NCBI GenBank assembly: GCA_945864225.1
Contig: CAMBAL010000004.1
Coordinates: forward strand, 1 to 64,000
Length of the DNA: 64,000 nt
Direction of reading: 5' to 3'
Source: an uncultured Blautia sp.
GTDB taxonomy: Bacteria; Bacillota; Clostridia; Lachnospirales; Lachnospiraceae
The notes below the pieces were generated by a model, which saw nothing but the letters and a program-made list of their open reading frames with translations, ran no database searches and had not been told where the DNA came from. Positions 43,964 through 53,061 of this stretch are shown one piece after another (position 1 is the first letter of the stretch; the number at the start of each line of letters is the position of its first letter). Both the position numbers and the translations under genes were made by a program.

Positions 43964-44860
43964 CTATTGCAGTCGGCTTGCAAAATAATTTACGCCTGTA
44001 ACTCCCGTAAGAATCAATATCACAGAAACAGCGCTTACCAGTGTAAATGGATCGCCCATAAGGAATACTCCGGAAAGTACGGAAACGACTGTGGCAAAAC
44101 AGTTGAAGATGGATACTCTGGTTACCGGAAGGCGGGACAGCGAATAATTAGCCAGCATGTATGCCACTACAGAAGAGGCACCGCCGAGATACAGACAGGC
44201 AAGAATAAAGTTCCGGTTTCCGAGGGCAGCTGAAAGCATTCCTGCAGTGTCCCTGCCGTATTGTACAAAAGTCAGAACCGTAAAAAACAGAAATCCAACA
44301 GCAAACATGACATAAGTCAGTTCAAATGAGGAAAACTGGCTGGACAGCTTGCGGATCAAAATATTGTAAAGTGATCCAATCAGATATGCTCCGAACAGGC
44401 ACAGACATCCAGCCCATGTATTCGTTCCGCTGCTGGAGCCGACAGATGCCATGGCTACGCCAACAATGGAGAGAATGATAAAAAACCATTGTTTTTTATT
44501 TGGCCGTTCTTTTAATAAAAGTACACCCAAAATAGTTACAAAAACAGGACTGATGGATGATACGATTCCTGTAAAGGATGTAGTGGTATATTTTAATCCA
44601 TAATTCTCCAGAATAAAATAAAGTACCGGCTGGAGGATTCCAACCAGAACCGGTCCAATAAGATTCTTTTTGCGCAGATTCAATTTCCCAAAACCTGTGA
44701 TTACCAGAAGATTAAGTATGATAAAGGTTATGGTAAAACGCACGCAAAGCAGAATCATCGGTTCGGCAACATTGAGAGCCATCTTGGAGAACAGATAACT
44801 CAGACCGAAAATGCTGAAGGCGGCACCTGCCGCCAGCATACTTTTTTTCTCATCGGACAT
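43964..44860 (-). CDS. EamA/DMT-family transporter
   Basis: 298 aa with ten hydrophobic segments in two EamA repeats, for example AAGAAFSIFGLSYLFSKMAL at the N-terminus, YTTTSFTGIVSSISPVFVTIL in the first repeat, and the final VLSGVFLMGDPF region of the second. Probably a metabolite exporter. The ATG follows AGAGGAAACC. No operon partner. Confidence 0.88.
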   Translation of the reverse strand: MSDEKKSMLAAGAAFSIFGLSYLFSKMALNVAEPMILLCVRFTITFIILNLLVITGFGKLNLRKKNLIGPVLVGILQPVLYFILENYGLKYTTTSFTGIVSSISPVFVTILGVLLLKERPNKKQWFFIILSIVGVAMASVGSSSGTNTWAGCLCLFGAYLIGSLYNILIRKLSSQFSSFELTYVMFAVGFLFFTVLTFVQYGRDTAGMLSAALGNRNFILACLYLGGASSVVAYMLANYSLSRLPVTRVSIFNCFATVVSVLSGVFLMGDPFTLVSAVSVILILTGVTGVNYFASRLQ

Positions 44861-44992
44861 TTCTTGGTTTCCTCTTTTGTGTTTTTTGTATTAATGGACA
44901 GCATCTATTCAGTCATCTGTAAATGAGAGAGTACACCCTGATCATCCGGCTGTCTGGTCAGAATATCGTGAAGCAGTCCTATGGAAAAAAGA

Positions 44993-46000
44993 TTACATTT
45001 TCGGGAGAGCCTGTTGAACAATTCCAAGGGGGATTTGCAAAGTTTCTGCTATTTCTACATCACTTTTCCCCTGAAGCTTTAATGATAAAATGCTGCTGCG
45101 ACGTTTTTCTTCAGAAGCGATTTTTTCCGCTTCATCCGCTCGTTGTTTCTCGCCATCTGCTCGTTGCTTTTCGTCGTCTGCTCGTTGCTTTTCACTATCT
45201 GCCCTTTTCTTTTCCATGATTATTTTGTCTTGTGAGATTCGGCATCCTTCTTCAAAACCGTCCTGGTAGCTGATTTCTTTTTCATTTCTGATGTGCAGAT
45301 CTTCGTCATATTCCTGTAAGATCATGTTTGTCACCTCCGCTTTATTTCCGAGCAGGATGTCGGTCAGAATGCCCTGTTGGATGCAGCTGTCCACTGCAGT
45401 GCTAATGGCGTCTCTGAGCGTAGATCCCTGTTTCTGATTCTGCCGGATTTCTTCGATGAACAGAGAATACTGATAAAGTTTCGGGCACCGTTTCATGATT
45501 CCATTGCTGTGACCGGCATTGATATTGATCATGTGTGCCGTGAATTGTGCGCTGGATTTCTGCGCAGCATCCGGGTGCAGCATGCTGTCCGTGAGATGGA
45601 GTATGGATTCATCCGGTTTTTCGTCTGTGCCATTGTAAAAAACATAATACTGGGGCAGCGGGAGAGAAATTGGTTTGCTGGAGTAAATATCCAGATGATT
45701 CAGCGCAATGTATTTCTGATACGCGGAACTCATATAGAAAAAGCCCCTTAGCGGCATGTTGGGATTGTATGTACTCTGATGTTCAAAAACATTCAGGGTC
45801 ATATCAATGAGGAAGGAAAGGTCATTCCGCATACCCATATACACAAAATCTTCCATGGTGTAGATCTGGAGTTCTTCTGCATTTGTGTAATCACTGTTAT
45901 TAAGTGCATTATAAAGGGATAAAAGATCCTCTTTCCTGTGAAAAATCCTGCGAAACAGCCGGTCTTTGTGTTCTCTGTTGATTCTGAATTCATCCTGCAT
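44993..46000 (-). CDS. Rpn-family recombination-promoting nuclease / PD-(D/E)XK transposase-like protein
   Basis: N-terminal NREHKDRLFRRIFHRKEDLLSLYNALN and the later FLIDMTLNVFEHQSTYNPNMPLR are typical of Rpn-type proteins, whose catalytic core is a restriction-like nuclease. The C-terminal part contains four tandem KQRAD(X)E heptads (about residues 280-305), a coiled coil, encoded by 21-bp DNA repeats. The ATG at 46000 is preferred over TTG at 46006. These genes are numerous and variable in Lachnospiraceae genomes. Confidence 0.82.
   Translation of the reverse strand: MQDEFRINREHKDRLFRRIFHRKEDLLSLYNALNNSDYTNAEELQIYTMEDFVYMGMRNDLSFLIDMTLNVFEHQSTYNPNMPLRGFFYMSSAYQKYIALNHLDIYSSKPISLPLPQYYVFYNGTDEKPDESILHLTDSMLHPDAAQKSSAQFTAHMININAGHSNGIMKRCPKLYQYSLFIEEIRQNQKQGSTLRDAISTAVDSCIQQGILTDILLGNKAEVTNMILQEYDEDLHIRNEKEISYQDGFEEGCRISQDKIIMEKKRADSEKQRADDEKQRADGEKQRADEAEKIASEEKRRSSILSLKLQGKSDVEIAETLQIPLGIVQQALPKM
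45125..45205 (-). repeat. 21-bp tandem repeats encoding heptads in the Rpn gene
   Basis: The string TGCTCGTTG(C/T) recurs at 21-base steps on the plus strand, giving the amino-acid repeat EKQRAD(D/G/E). Such arrays change copy number by slippage without breaking the frame. Confidence 0.75.
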
Positions 46001-46239
46001 AGACAAAAGTTCCTTTCTTTTATTATAATCGATAGGGTATTATTTATGCAATCAGTATAGGAGAAACGGGGCGAAAAATTTGCAGAAAGAAGTCGAGGAA
46101 TTATGAAATGATTCTGAAGAAAATATGAAAATTTAGAAGAACTAATTCGACTGGTCATGCTCAGATGTAAACGAAAGATATTTGGTTAAGGAAGTAATTT
46201 TGTATAGATAACAGATGTCTTTAAGGTATATACGAACTT

Positions 46240-46268
46240 CCGGCTGCCGGATTTCTCCTTGCAGCCGG
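46240..46268. other. Hairpin downstream of the first ADP-ribosylglycohydrolase gene
   Basis: CCGGCTGC pairs with GCAGCCGG; no clear T-run on either side. The surrounding 46001-46282 has no gene; a good minus-strand -10 box (TATAAT) for the Rpn gene lies near 46022. Confidence 0.4.
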
Positions 46269-46282
46269 GACATAAAATAATT

Positions 46283-47629
46283 TTAATAAGTTGTATGAAG
46301 GAGTGTCTTTTCGATTGCTTCATCCAGGTTGATTCTGGAACATCCGGCGATGTTTGTTTCCAGTGTTCCGTGAACCGGTTCTATCCAGTAATTGTCAATG
46401 CCATTAAAACCATTTCTCATACCAAGAATAGAGCCAACAGTTGCTCCATTGCAGTCGGTATCAAAACCGGTTTCAACCGCCATACAGATAGATTTTCTAT
46501 AGTCACCCTGACCATAGATCAAAGATGCAGATACAACCAGCGCATTGGAAATGGTATGGCACCAGTCATGCAGGAATTTTTCATCATACAGTTCGTGTAT
46601 CCATGCGAAACATTCTTCCTGCTTCATTCCATTATGATACTTTTCCAGAAGTCCTTCAACGGAAGCATAAAGGCGGGAGGTGGAAGGGATTTGTCCGAGA
46701 CCACCGCGAATAATTTCTTCCAGGTCATCTGTTACAGCTGCACAGGCAATCATGGCCGCGACAAACATTTCACCATAAATACCGTTTTTGATATGGGAAA
46801 CAGAAGCATCTTTCCATGCCATTTCCGCTGCCGCCTCCGGTTGTCCGGGATTAATATAGCCATAATAATCGCCTCTGATCTGAGCACCAATCCATTCTCT
46901 GTATGGATTTTTGTAGATTGCCGATTCCGGGGCAGCAAATCCTTTTGTAAAATTCAGATAAGCAGTTCGTTCAGCAGTACAGTAGGCAGTTCTTGGCTGG
47001 GACTCAATCCAAAGCTGTGCAATGTCTGAAGATTTGAAATCACGACCGCATTTTTCAATCAGCATTTGTGCCATGACAGTATAGTTGGTGTCATCGTCAG
47101 CCGGAGCACAGGAAATGGTATCCGGATAGCATTTGCCCTTTAATTGAAATTCATATTTTCCAGCAATTTCATCTGTGACATCGGAAGCCAGAATATATCG
47201 TTTCATAGGATAGTTTCCGGTTTCTTTCAGAAAAGGAACCAATTCATCGGTATGTATCAGTTCCACTGGTTTTCCGAGGAGACATCCGCATATGCGGCCG
47301 TACCATGCACCGGCGATTCTGTTTTTTAGATTCTGCTGGTTGTACTGATATTCCGGAAGTTTCCGCTCGTTTCTGAGATGTCTGATTCCATCCAGATCAG
47401 ATGGTTCATTAAATGAATAATCGGTTCTTTGGGGTGTCTGCTGAACCAGTTCAAATAGCATATCAGCAAATCCTTCTCTGATATTGCCGGGTTCTAACCG
47501 GGCGATTTCTTCAAAGAGATTTTTGAATTTTTCTATATCTTTCCCCTCATCCATAGATTGTTGATATTCATATAATAATCCTTCAGAATAACTTTCCCCT
47601 GGAAGTATATTTAAAATATCCGGTATCAT
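46283..47629 (-). CDS. ADP-ribosylglycohydrolase-family protein 1
   Basis: 448 aa. The DraG/ARH fold is marked by AGAWYGRICGCLLGKPVE, the metal motif ADDDTNYT, and the C-terminal GFDTDCNGATVGSILGMRNG. The canonical DTDT/DTDxxA motif reads DTDCN here. The start at 47629 follows GGAGGAAAACGC; a longer reading from 47689 would run into the upstream gene. It lies 37 bases after the LacI-PfkB fusion, so both probably serve a ribosylated substrate. Confidence 0.85.
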   Translation of the reverse strand: MIPDILNILPGESYSEGLLYEYQQSMDEGKDIEKFKNLFEEIARLEPGNIREGFADMLFELVQQTPQRTDYSFNEPSDLDGIRHLRNERKLPEYQYNQQNLKNRIAGAWYGRICGCLLGKPVELIHTDELVPFLKETGNYPMKRYILASDVTDEIAGKYEFQLKGKCYPDTISCAPADDDTNYTVMAQMLIEKCGRDFKSSDIAQLWIESQPRTAYCTAERTAYLNFTKGFAAPESAIYKNPYREWIGAQIRGDYYGYINPGQPEAAAEMAWKDASVSHIKNGIYGEMFVAAMIACAAVTDDLEEIIRGGLGQIPSTSRLYASVEGLLEKYHNGMKQEECFAWIHELYDEKFLHDWCHTISNALVVSASLIYGQGDYRKSICMAVETGFDTDCNGATVGSILGMRNGFNGIDNYWIEPVHGTLETNIAGCSRINLDEAIEKTLLHTTY

Positions 47630-47666
47630 AAAGCGTTTTCCTCCATTCTGTTTATGTTTTCTTGTT

Positions 47667-49571
47667 TTATAATAATAATTCCGGTTCAATTCGCTTAATA
47701 TGAGATTCCAGCGTCGTACGATCTACGAGCGCCGGAACAACTCCCTGTCTGGAAATGCAGAAGCCTGCGGCATAATTGGCGATTCGGATGGATTTTTCTA
47801 AGGAACATCCATCCGTCAGGCAGGATGCCAGGCAGGAAATGAATGCATCGGCACCTCCGGTGGTATCAATTGCGGTAAAGTCAGCCGCAGGAAAGTATCT
47901 GGCGGTGTCCTCTGTTTTTAAATAGCATCCCCGGGAGCCGAGAGTGATGATGATATTTGGAATTCCCTGGCGGAAAAAGTATTCTGCCTGTTCTTCTATG
48001 GTACTGCATTCTGGCGGACTGAGAAGAGAGGCTTCATACTTATTGGGGATGAAAAAGTCAATACAGGAACACAATTCTTCCGGCATGGTTTTGATAACAG
48101 TAGGCTTTAAAAAGGTTTTTGCACCATATTTTCGGGCGGTTTTGGCTGCTTCAAGGGTAGTCTCGTTCGTCAACTCGGTGGAAATGAGGCAGCATCCGGC
48201 ATTTTTGAATAAATGCTGACGCTGCTGAATACAGGCAGGCGTCAGATTGATGTTGGCTCCTGCGAGGACACTGATTGCACTTTCGCCGCTTTCCTCGATA
48301 TAAATATATGCTTTTCCGGTAGGAAAATTGGGATTGCGTCGAATTCCCTGTGTGATTACGTGCTCTTTTTCCAACAGATCAAATATCATATTGGAATCAA
48401 TATCATTGCCGATTTCTCCGATCAGAGAGACCTCTCGCCCAAGCTTTGCTGCACCGACCGCCTGATTGGCGCCTTTACCACCAAGGGAAAAAGCAGAGTC
48501 CAGTATTCTGGTTGCTTTCCCTGTCTGCGGAAGAGAATCTACCTTAAATGTCAGGTCTGTGTTGATACTTCCTACGACAACAATCTTTTTGGAGCGAAGG
48601 AAAAACGGCACATACAGGCTGTCTTCTGTATCGAGGGAACAATCTCCGGAAAAAGAAAAGATTTCCTCTGTATTCGGAATTTTTTCACATTTCTGCACAA
48701 TTGCTTTTCCGATGTGGTAACCAAATTCCTTATATGGAATGCTGATGCTGGAAATGTGCGGGTAGGAAATGGCTTCTCTGACCTCATCCTTCAGGCTGAG
48801 AACAGACAGATCGGAAGGAATGGAATAATGGAGTCTGTCCATATGTTCGTATAGAGTTAAGGATGAGGAAAAATGGGAGCTTACCACTCCGGAAAATTTA
48901 TGCCCCAGGAGTTCTGTGAGATAGTCCGGATTTTTGATGGAAATCTCCATGGAATCATGGTATGGAATATGGTTATCAAACAGGCATTTCCGGAATCCTT
49001 CCAGAACCATCATGGAACGTGTGCTGTCCGGTTTGAGCAGGCATGCAATTTTTGTATGTTTGTAATCAATCAGCTTCTGAGTAAGCAGATATCCCATTTC
49101 TTCATAATTGATTTTGTAGGAATGAGGGTTGTCTTTTTCCATAACAGAAATAAACGGTATATTCTGATCAGTCAGATAATGTTCCAGTTGATGGCTTTCG
49201 GCATTGACAGGTTCCCAGATTACTCCGTCCACATGCTTCTGGGCAAGAGCATTGATGTGTTTCAGTTCCAGATCCGGGCGGTTCTGGCTGTCGAAGAGAA
49301 GGATGCTGTAATTATATTCGGCTGCCGCCTCGGCAATGCCTGCGAGCATGGAATTGGTGCGAGGCATATTAGAGAGAACGACTCCCAGTATGAAGGTTTT
49401 GGCAGTGGAAAGATTTTTTACCATGCCATAGGGGGTGTAATTATACTCTTTTACAATCTCCAGAACTTTGTTGCGGGTTTCGGCAGCGATGTTCTGGTCT
49501 TTATTATTCACGATTTTTGAAACGGTAGAAATAGAGACGCCCGCCAAAGCAGCAATTTCTTTGATCGTCAT
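47667..49571 (-). CDS. LacI-family regulator fused to a PfkB/ribokinase domain
   Basis: A 634-aa fusion. Residues 1-46 are a LacI helix-turn-helix (TIKEIAALAGVSISTVSKIV), about 58-325 the effector-binding domain, and about 329-620 a complete PfkB sugar kinase: VVVGSINTDL start, GGKGANQAVGAAKLG (364 on), and DTTGGADAF (569-577) with catalytic Asp575. The anion-hole motif is GGAD rather than GAGD. The protein may bind a sugar, phosphorylate it and change repression accordingly, or simply couple two functions. Divergent from the ABC importer at 49825. Confidence 0.88.
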   Translation of the reverse strand: MTIKEIAALAGVSISTVSKIVNNKDQNIAAETRNKVLEIVKEYNYTPYGMVKNLSTAKTFILGVVLSNMPRTNSMLAGIAEAAAEYNYSILLFDSQNRPDLELKHINALAQKHVDGVIWEPVNAESHQLEHYLTDQNIPFISVMEKDNPHSYKINYEEMGYLLTQKLIDYKHTKIACLLKPDSTRSMMVLEGFRKCLFDNHIPYHDSMEISIKNPDYLTELLGHKFSGVVSSHFSSSLTLYEHMDRLHYSIPSDLSVLSLKDEVREAISYPHISSISIPYKEFGYHIGKAIVQKCEKIPNTEEIFSFSGDCSLDTEDSLYVPFFLRSKKIVVVGSINTDLTFKVDSLPQTGKATRILDSAFSLGGKGANQAVGAAKLGREVSLIGEIGNDIDSNMIFDLLEKEHVITQGIRRNPNFPTGKAYIYIEESGESAISVLAGANINLTPACIQQRQHLFKNAGCCLISTELTNETTLEAAKTARKYGAKTFLKPTVIKTMPEELCSCIDFFIPNKYEASLLSPPECSTIEEQAEYFFRQGIPNIIITLGSRGCYLKTEDTARYFPAADFTAIDTTGGADAFISCLASCLTDGCSLEKSIRIANYAAGFCISRQGVVPALVDRTTLESHIKRIEPELLL

Positions 49572-49600
49572 AAGGAACCTCTTTCTTTGAATTTTTTTTT

Positions 49601-49629
49601 ATTATGTGATAAAAATACTCGATTGTCAA
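49601..49629 (-). promoter_or_regulatory. Promoter of the LacI-PfkB gene
   Basis: TTGACA (49624-49629) and CATAAT (49601-49606) on the minus strand, 17 bases apart, 30 bases before the start. Confidence 0.75.
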
Positions 49630-49711
49630 TAAAGAAAGCGATGATTATATAAAAAATATACAAAAAAACATTTTAAAAAATAGTTTTATTAAACAAAAAT
49701 AAAAAACAGTG

Positions 49712-49740
49712 TTGACAAAAAGAAAAGTATATCATACAAT
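49712..49740 (+). promoter_or_regulatory. Promoter of the sugar ABC importer operon
   Basis: TTGACA (49712-49717) and TACAAT (49735-49740) with a 17-base spacer, about 85 bases before the binding-protein start. Confidence 0.85.
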
Positions 49741-49751
49741 GTATTCACGAA

Positions 49752-49778
49752 GAAAACATTTGAGGAAAACATTTTCTC
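49752..49778 (+). promoter_or_regulatory. LacI-type operator just downstream of the importer promoter
   Basis: GAGGAAAACATTTTCTC (49762-49778) is a near-perfect odd-centred dyad of the LacI/PurR kind, and GAAAACATTT occurs twice, 13 bases apart (49752 and 49765). Its position at the transcription start suggests repression by the divergent LacI-PfkB fusion. Confidence 0.65.
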
Positions 49779-49824
49779 AGAAAGGCGTAGCAAAAACATA
49801 TTTCATTGTAAAAGGAGGAAAACT

Positions 49825-51129
49825 ATGAACACAAGAAAAATGTTGGCATTAGGTTTAGCTGGAGTTATGGCTGCATCTGTAGCAGTTCCTGTTGCAGCAG
49901 AGGAGAGAGAAAAAATTACCATCTCCAGTTATGTATCCGATGCAAATCAGATTGAAGTAAGAGAAAAATATTTTGATGATGCGCTCAGAGAAGCGTTTCC
50001 GGATGTGGATTTTGAATTTAAAATTTACGCTGATAAGCAGCAGCTTCAGGTAGAAGTTGCCGGAGGCGGCGGACCTGATATTCTTGATCTTGACGGACCG
50101 GCCGATGCAGTACAGTTTGCAAAGTCAGATCGTATCCTTCCGTTGGATGAGTATTCCGAAAAATACGGATGGAAAGATTTATTCTATGATTGGGCATATA
50201 ACAGTTCTATGTATAATGATCAGCTTTATTCTCTTCCGAACGGATTTGAGGGTATGTTGATCTGGTACAACATGGATGTTTTAGAGGCTAACGGATGGGA
50301 GATTCCTCAGACTCTTGATGAGTTAAATGAACTTATGCCGAAGATGGTTGAGGCAGGCATCATGCCGATTGCTTTTGGTAATGGTGACTATCAGGGTGCT
50401 ATTGACTGGCATTATTCAACTATTCTCAGCTGTTATGGAGGACCGGAAACAATCAAGTCTATTATGGATGGAGAAGATTCCTTTGCAACAAATGAGGATA
50501 TAAGAAATGCTATGCAGCTCATGATCGACTGGTGGCAGAACGGATACATTACTGAAAAGAATTCTATGGCGGTGACAATGAGTGATGCAATGACATTCTT
50601 TGCAAGTGGAAAGGCTGCAATGATGATTACCGGAACATGGACTCTTGGTGATTTGACAGTGACTTATCCAGATGTAAACTGGAAAGCTTGTCTGCTTCCG
50701 ACCGATGGCGTTCATAAGGATATTTTCCCATTAGCTACAGCAGGCGGATACGCAATTAATGCAAAATGTGAAAATCCGGATCTTGCAGCAGAAGTATTGA
50801 ATTATCTCTTTACATCAGAGGAAAGACATTATGCTCATGTAAACGAGGCAGGCGGACAGCCTTATCCTTTAAAGAGCTTTGATGTAGCGAAACTGCAGGG
50901 ACTTTCTGAAAGTGCAATGGATATGTATCAGATTATGGATGATGCAATGAGCGAAAACAGAATCGGATACTGCTCATGGACATTCTTCCCGGCAGAAATG
51001 AGAGCATATATGAATGAAAATACAGATTCTCTGTACCTGGATGCATTATCACTGGATGAATATCTTGAAAAATGTCAGACCTATATTGATGCAGCAATTG
51101 AAGACGGATCCATGCCGGTTCTTCCGTAA
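49825..51129 (+). CDS. Extracellular sugar-binding protein of an ABC importer
   Basis: 434 aa, family 1 solute-binding fold (DILDLDGPADAVQFAKSDRILPLDEY; SGKAAMMITGTWTLGDL; TAGGYAINAKCENPDLAAEVLNYL). The signal peptide ends in VPVAAEE, a type I cleavage site; no lipobox cysteine is seen, which is unusual for a Gram-positive binding protein. The ATG follows AAAGGAGGAAAAC. First gene of an operon with two permeases and ribokinase. The sugar is probably ribose or a riboside. Confidence 0.9.
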   Translation: MNTRKMLALGLAGVMAASVAVPVAAEEREKITISSYVSDANQIEVREKYFDDALREAFPDVDFEFKIYADKQQLQVEVAGGGGPDILDLDGPADAVQFAKSDRILPLDEYSEKYGWKDLFYDWAYNSSMYNDQLYSLPNGFEGMLIWYNMDVLEANGWEIPQTLDELNELMPKMVEAGIMPIAFGNGDYQGAIDWHYSTILSCYGGPETIKSIMDGEDSFATNEDIRNAMQLMIDWWQNGYITEKNSMAVTMSDAMTFFASGKAAMMITGTWTLGDLTVTYPDVNWKACLLPTDGVHKDIFPLATAGGYAINAKCENPDLAAEVLNYLFTSEERHYAHVNEAGGQPYPLKSFDVAKLQGLSESAMDMYQIMDDAMSENRIGYCSWTFFPAEMRAYMNENTDSLYLDALSLDEYLEKCQTYIDAAIEDGSMPVLP

Positions 51130-51171
51130 ACTGCAGCTGGTAAATTGAGAAAAGTGTAATGTAAGATAAAG

Positions 51172-51236
51172 GAAATGTCACACGATTCTTTCCATATTAA
51201 ACGATATAGGGAAAAGAATTGTGTGGCATTTCTTTT
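51172..51236 (+). terminator. Intercistronic hairpin after the binding-protein gene
   Basis: GAAATGTCACACGATTCTTT pairs imperfectly with AAAGAATTGTGTGGCATTTC and is followed by TTTT. As in many importer operons it probably lowers downstream expression so that binding protein exceeds permease. Confidence 0.75.
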
Positions 51237-51267
51237 GCAAACATGAACATCGTACAGAGGTGATGAT

Positions 51268-52149
51268 ATGAAAACGAAAAAAAGAAACATGGTTCCTTAC
51301 TTTTTTATACTTCCGGCCTTTCTTATCCATGTATGTATTGTGGCAATTCCATCATTGAGTACATTTGTAATGTCTTTGTATGACTGGAATGGACTTGGAA
51401 ATGGAAAGTTTATAGGTCTGGATAACTTTATCGAAATTTTTCAGGATCCGATTGTTAAAAAAGCAATCTGGCATAATATTCAGTGGCTGCTGATTTTTAT
51501 TACCATTCCGCTGATCCTTGGTTTTACAGCAGCGATTCTGATCAGCAGTCTGCATCGGAGTCAGATGCTTTTCCGTACAATTTATTTCATTCCGTATGTA
51601 ATTTCGGCAGCAGTAGCCGGACGTATCTGGATGGCTTACATGAATCCATATTATGGCCTGAATAATTTCTTTGCAAAAATCGGACTGGAAAGTCTGTCGA
51701 AAATGCAGTGGCTTGGAAATCCGAAAATATCACTGTTTTCTGTTGCATTTGTAGACAACTGGCACTGGTGGGGATTTATTATGGTGTTGTTTCTTGGAGC
51801 ATTGCAGCAGATTGATCCGACTTTGTATGAAGCGGCAAGAGTTGATGGAGCCAACAGATTTCAGGAATTGTGGCATGTTTCCATCCCTGGAATACGTCCG
51901 ACAATTGCATTTGTGTTAATCATGACAATTATGTGGTCATTCCTGACCTTTGATTATGTATATGTTATGACAAAGGGCGGACCTGCATATTCCACAGAAA
52001 TTCTGGCTACCTATATTTATGGAAATGCTTTCGTGAAATACAGAGCCGGATATGCGAATGCGTTATGTGTGGTTCAGAGTGTAATCTGTATTTTTATTTA
52101 TTTCTTCCAGAAATGGGTAAGCAAAAAAGGAGGCCTTGAGGATGACTAA
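51268..52149 (+). CDS. Sugar ABC transporter permease, MalF/UgpA-like
   Basis: 293 aa, six membrane helices and the EAA loop (YEAARVDGANRFQELWHVSIPGIRP), which contacts the ATPase. The following permease overlaps by 8 bases. No ATPase gene is in the operon; such importers often share a common MsmX-type ATPase. Confidence 0.92.
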   Translation: MKTKKRNMVPYFFILPAFLIHVCIVAIPSLSTFVMSLYDWNGLGNGKFIGLDNFIEIFQDPIVKKAIWHNIQWLLIFITIPLILGFTAAILISSLHRSQMLFRTIYFIPYVISAAVAGRIWMAYMNPYYGLNNFFAKIGLESLSKMQWLGNPKISLFSVAFVDNWHWWGFIMVLFLGALQQIDPTLYEAARVDGANRFQELWHVSIPGIRPTIAFVLIMTIMWSFLTFDYVYVMTKGGPAYSTEILATYIYGNAFVKYRAGYANALCVVQSVICIFIYFFQKWVSKKGGLEDD

Positions 52150-52987
52150 AAAAAGAATGACAGGGAAAGGAATCCTGTTTGGTTTTTTAAAATGGTTTTT
52201 TCTGATTGGAATGGCTGCATTTGCTGCAGTTCCCCTGATTCAAGTGTTATTGAACTCTTTTCGCTCTGATGCGGAATGTAAAACAATGCCAATTGGTTTT
52301 CCGGACCAGTGGACATTGGATAACTGGTCGGAAACATGGAAGATTGGTGGATATGCGACCGCATATTTCAACAGTATTTTTACTGCAGCAGTTGTAATTG
52401 TATTGGTATTAACAGTGACAGGTCTTGGCGCTTATGCGATCAGTAAACTTGAATTTAAAGGACGGGAATTCTTTAATGCATATTTCTTTGTGGCAATTTC
52501 TCTTCCTGGATTTTTGTATATTGTACCGGATTATTTTGCCATGAATTCCATTGGTCTTGTAGACACAAGATGGTCATTGATCATTATTTACACTGCAACG
52601 AATATTCCGTTTAATATGCTTCTTTTAAAGACGTTTTTGAGTGGGATTCCCCGCGAACTGGAGGAGGCAGCCAAAATTGACGGGTGTAATGAACTGAATA
52701 GTTTTCTGAAGATTACACTTCCTCTTGCAAAACCTATGTTTCTGACGATTGCTATTCTGGTATTTGTAAATGTATGGAATGAGTTTCTTTGGTCCAATAC
52801 TTTTATTTCTTCTGATGCATTGAAACTGGTTGCCACTCGATTTGTGAAATTTACAGGTGAGCATTCTTCCAATATGGCGCGTATCTACACGGCAAGCTGT
52901 ATTACAATTGCTCCGATTATTATTTTGTATCTGTTCTTCAGCCGTAAATTTATTGAAGGTATGACCAGCGGAAGCGTGAAAGGGTGA
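52142..52987 (+). CDS. Sugar ABC transporter permease, MalG/UgpE-like
   Basis: 281 aa, six helices, EAA loop as LEEAAKIDGCNELNSFLKITLPLAKP. The start ATG at 52142 lies after AAAGGAGGCCTTGAG; the TTG six bases earlier lies too close to that site. Heterodimer partner of the previous permease. Confidence 0.92.
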   Translation: MTKKRMTGKGILFGFLKWFFLIGMAAFAAVPLIQVLLNSFRSDAECKTMPIGFPDQWTLDNWSETWKIGGYATAYFNSIFTAAVVIVLVLTVTGLGAYAISKLEFKGREFFNAYFFVAISLPGFLYIVPDYFAMNSIGLVDTRWSLIIIYTATNIPFNMLLLKTFLSGIPRELEEAAKIDGCNELNSFLKITLPLAKPMFLTIAILVFVNVWNEFLWSNTFISSDALKLVATRFVKFTGEHSSNMARIYTASCITIAPIIILYLFFSRKFIEGMTSGSVKG

Positions 52988-53061
52988 GATTTGCTGCCTG
53001 CTGGAAAAATATGATATTTTGGTATAAAATAGTACAAAATCAACCGAAAGGAGGAGGCGAT

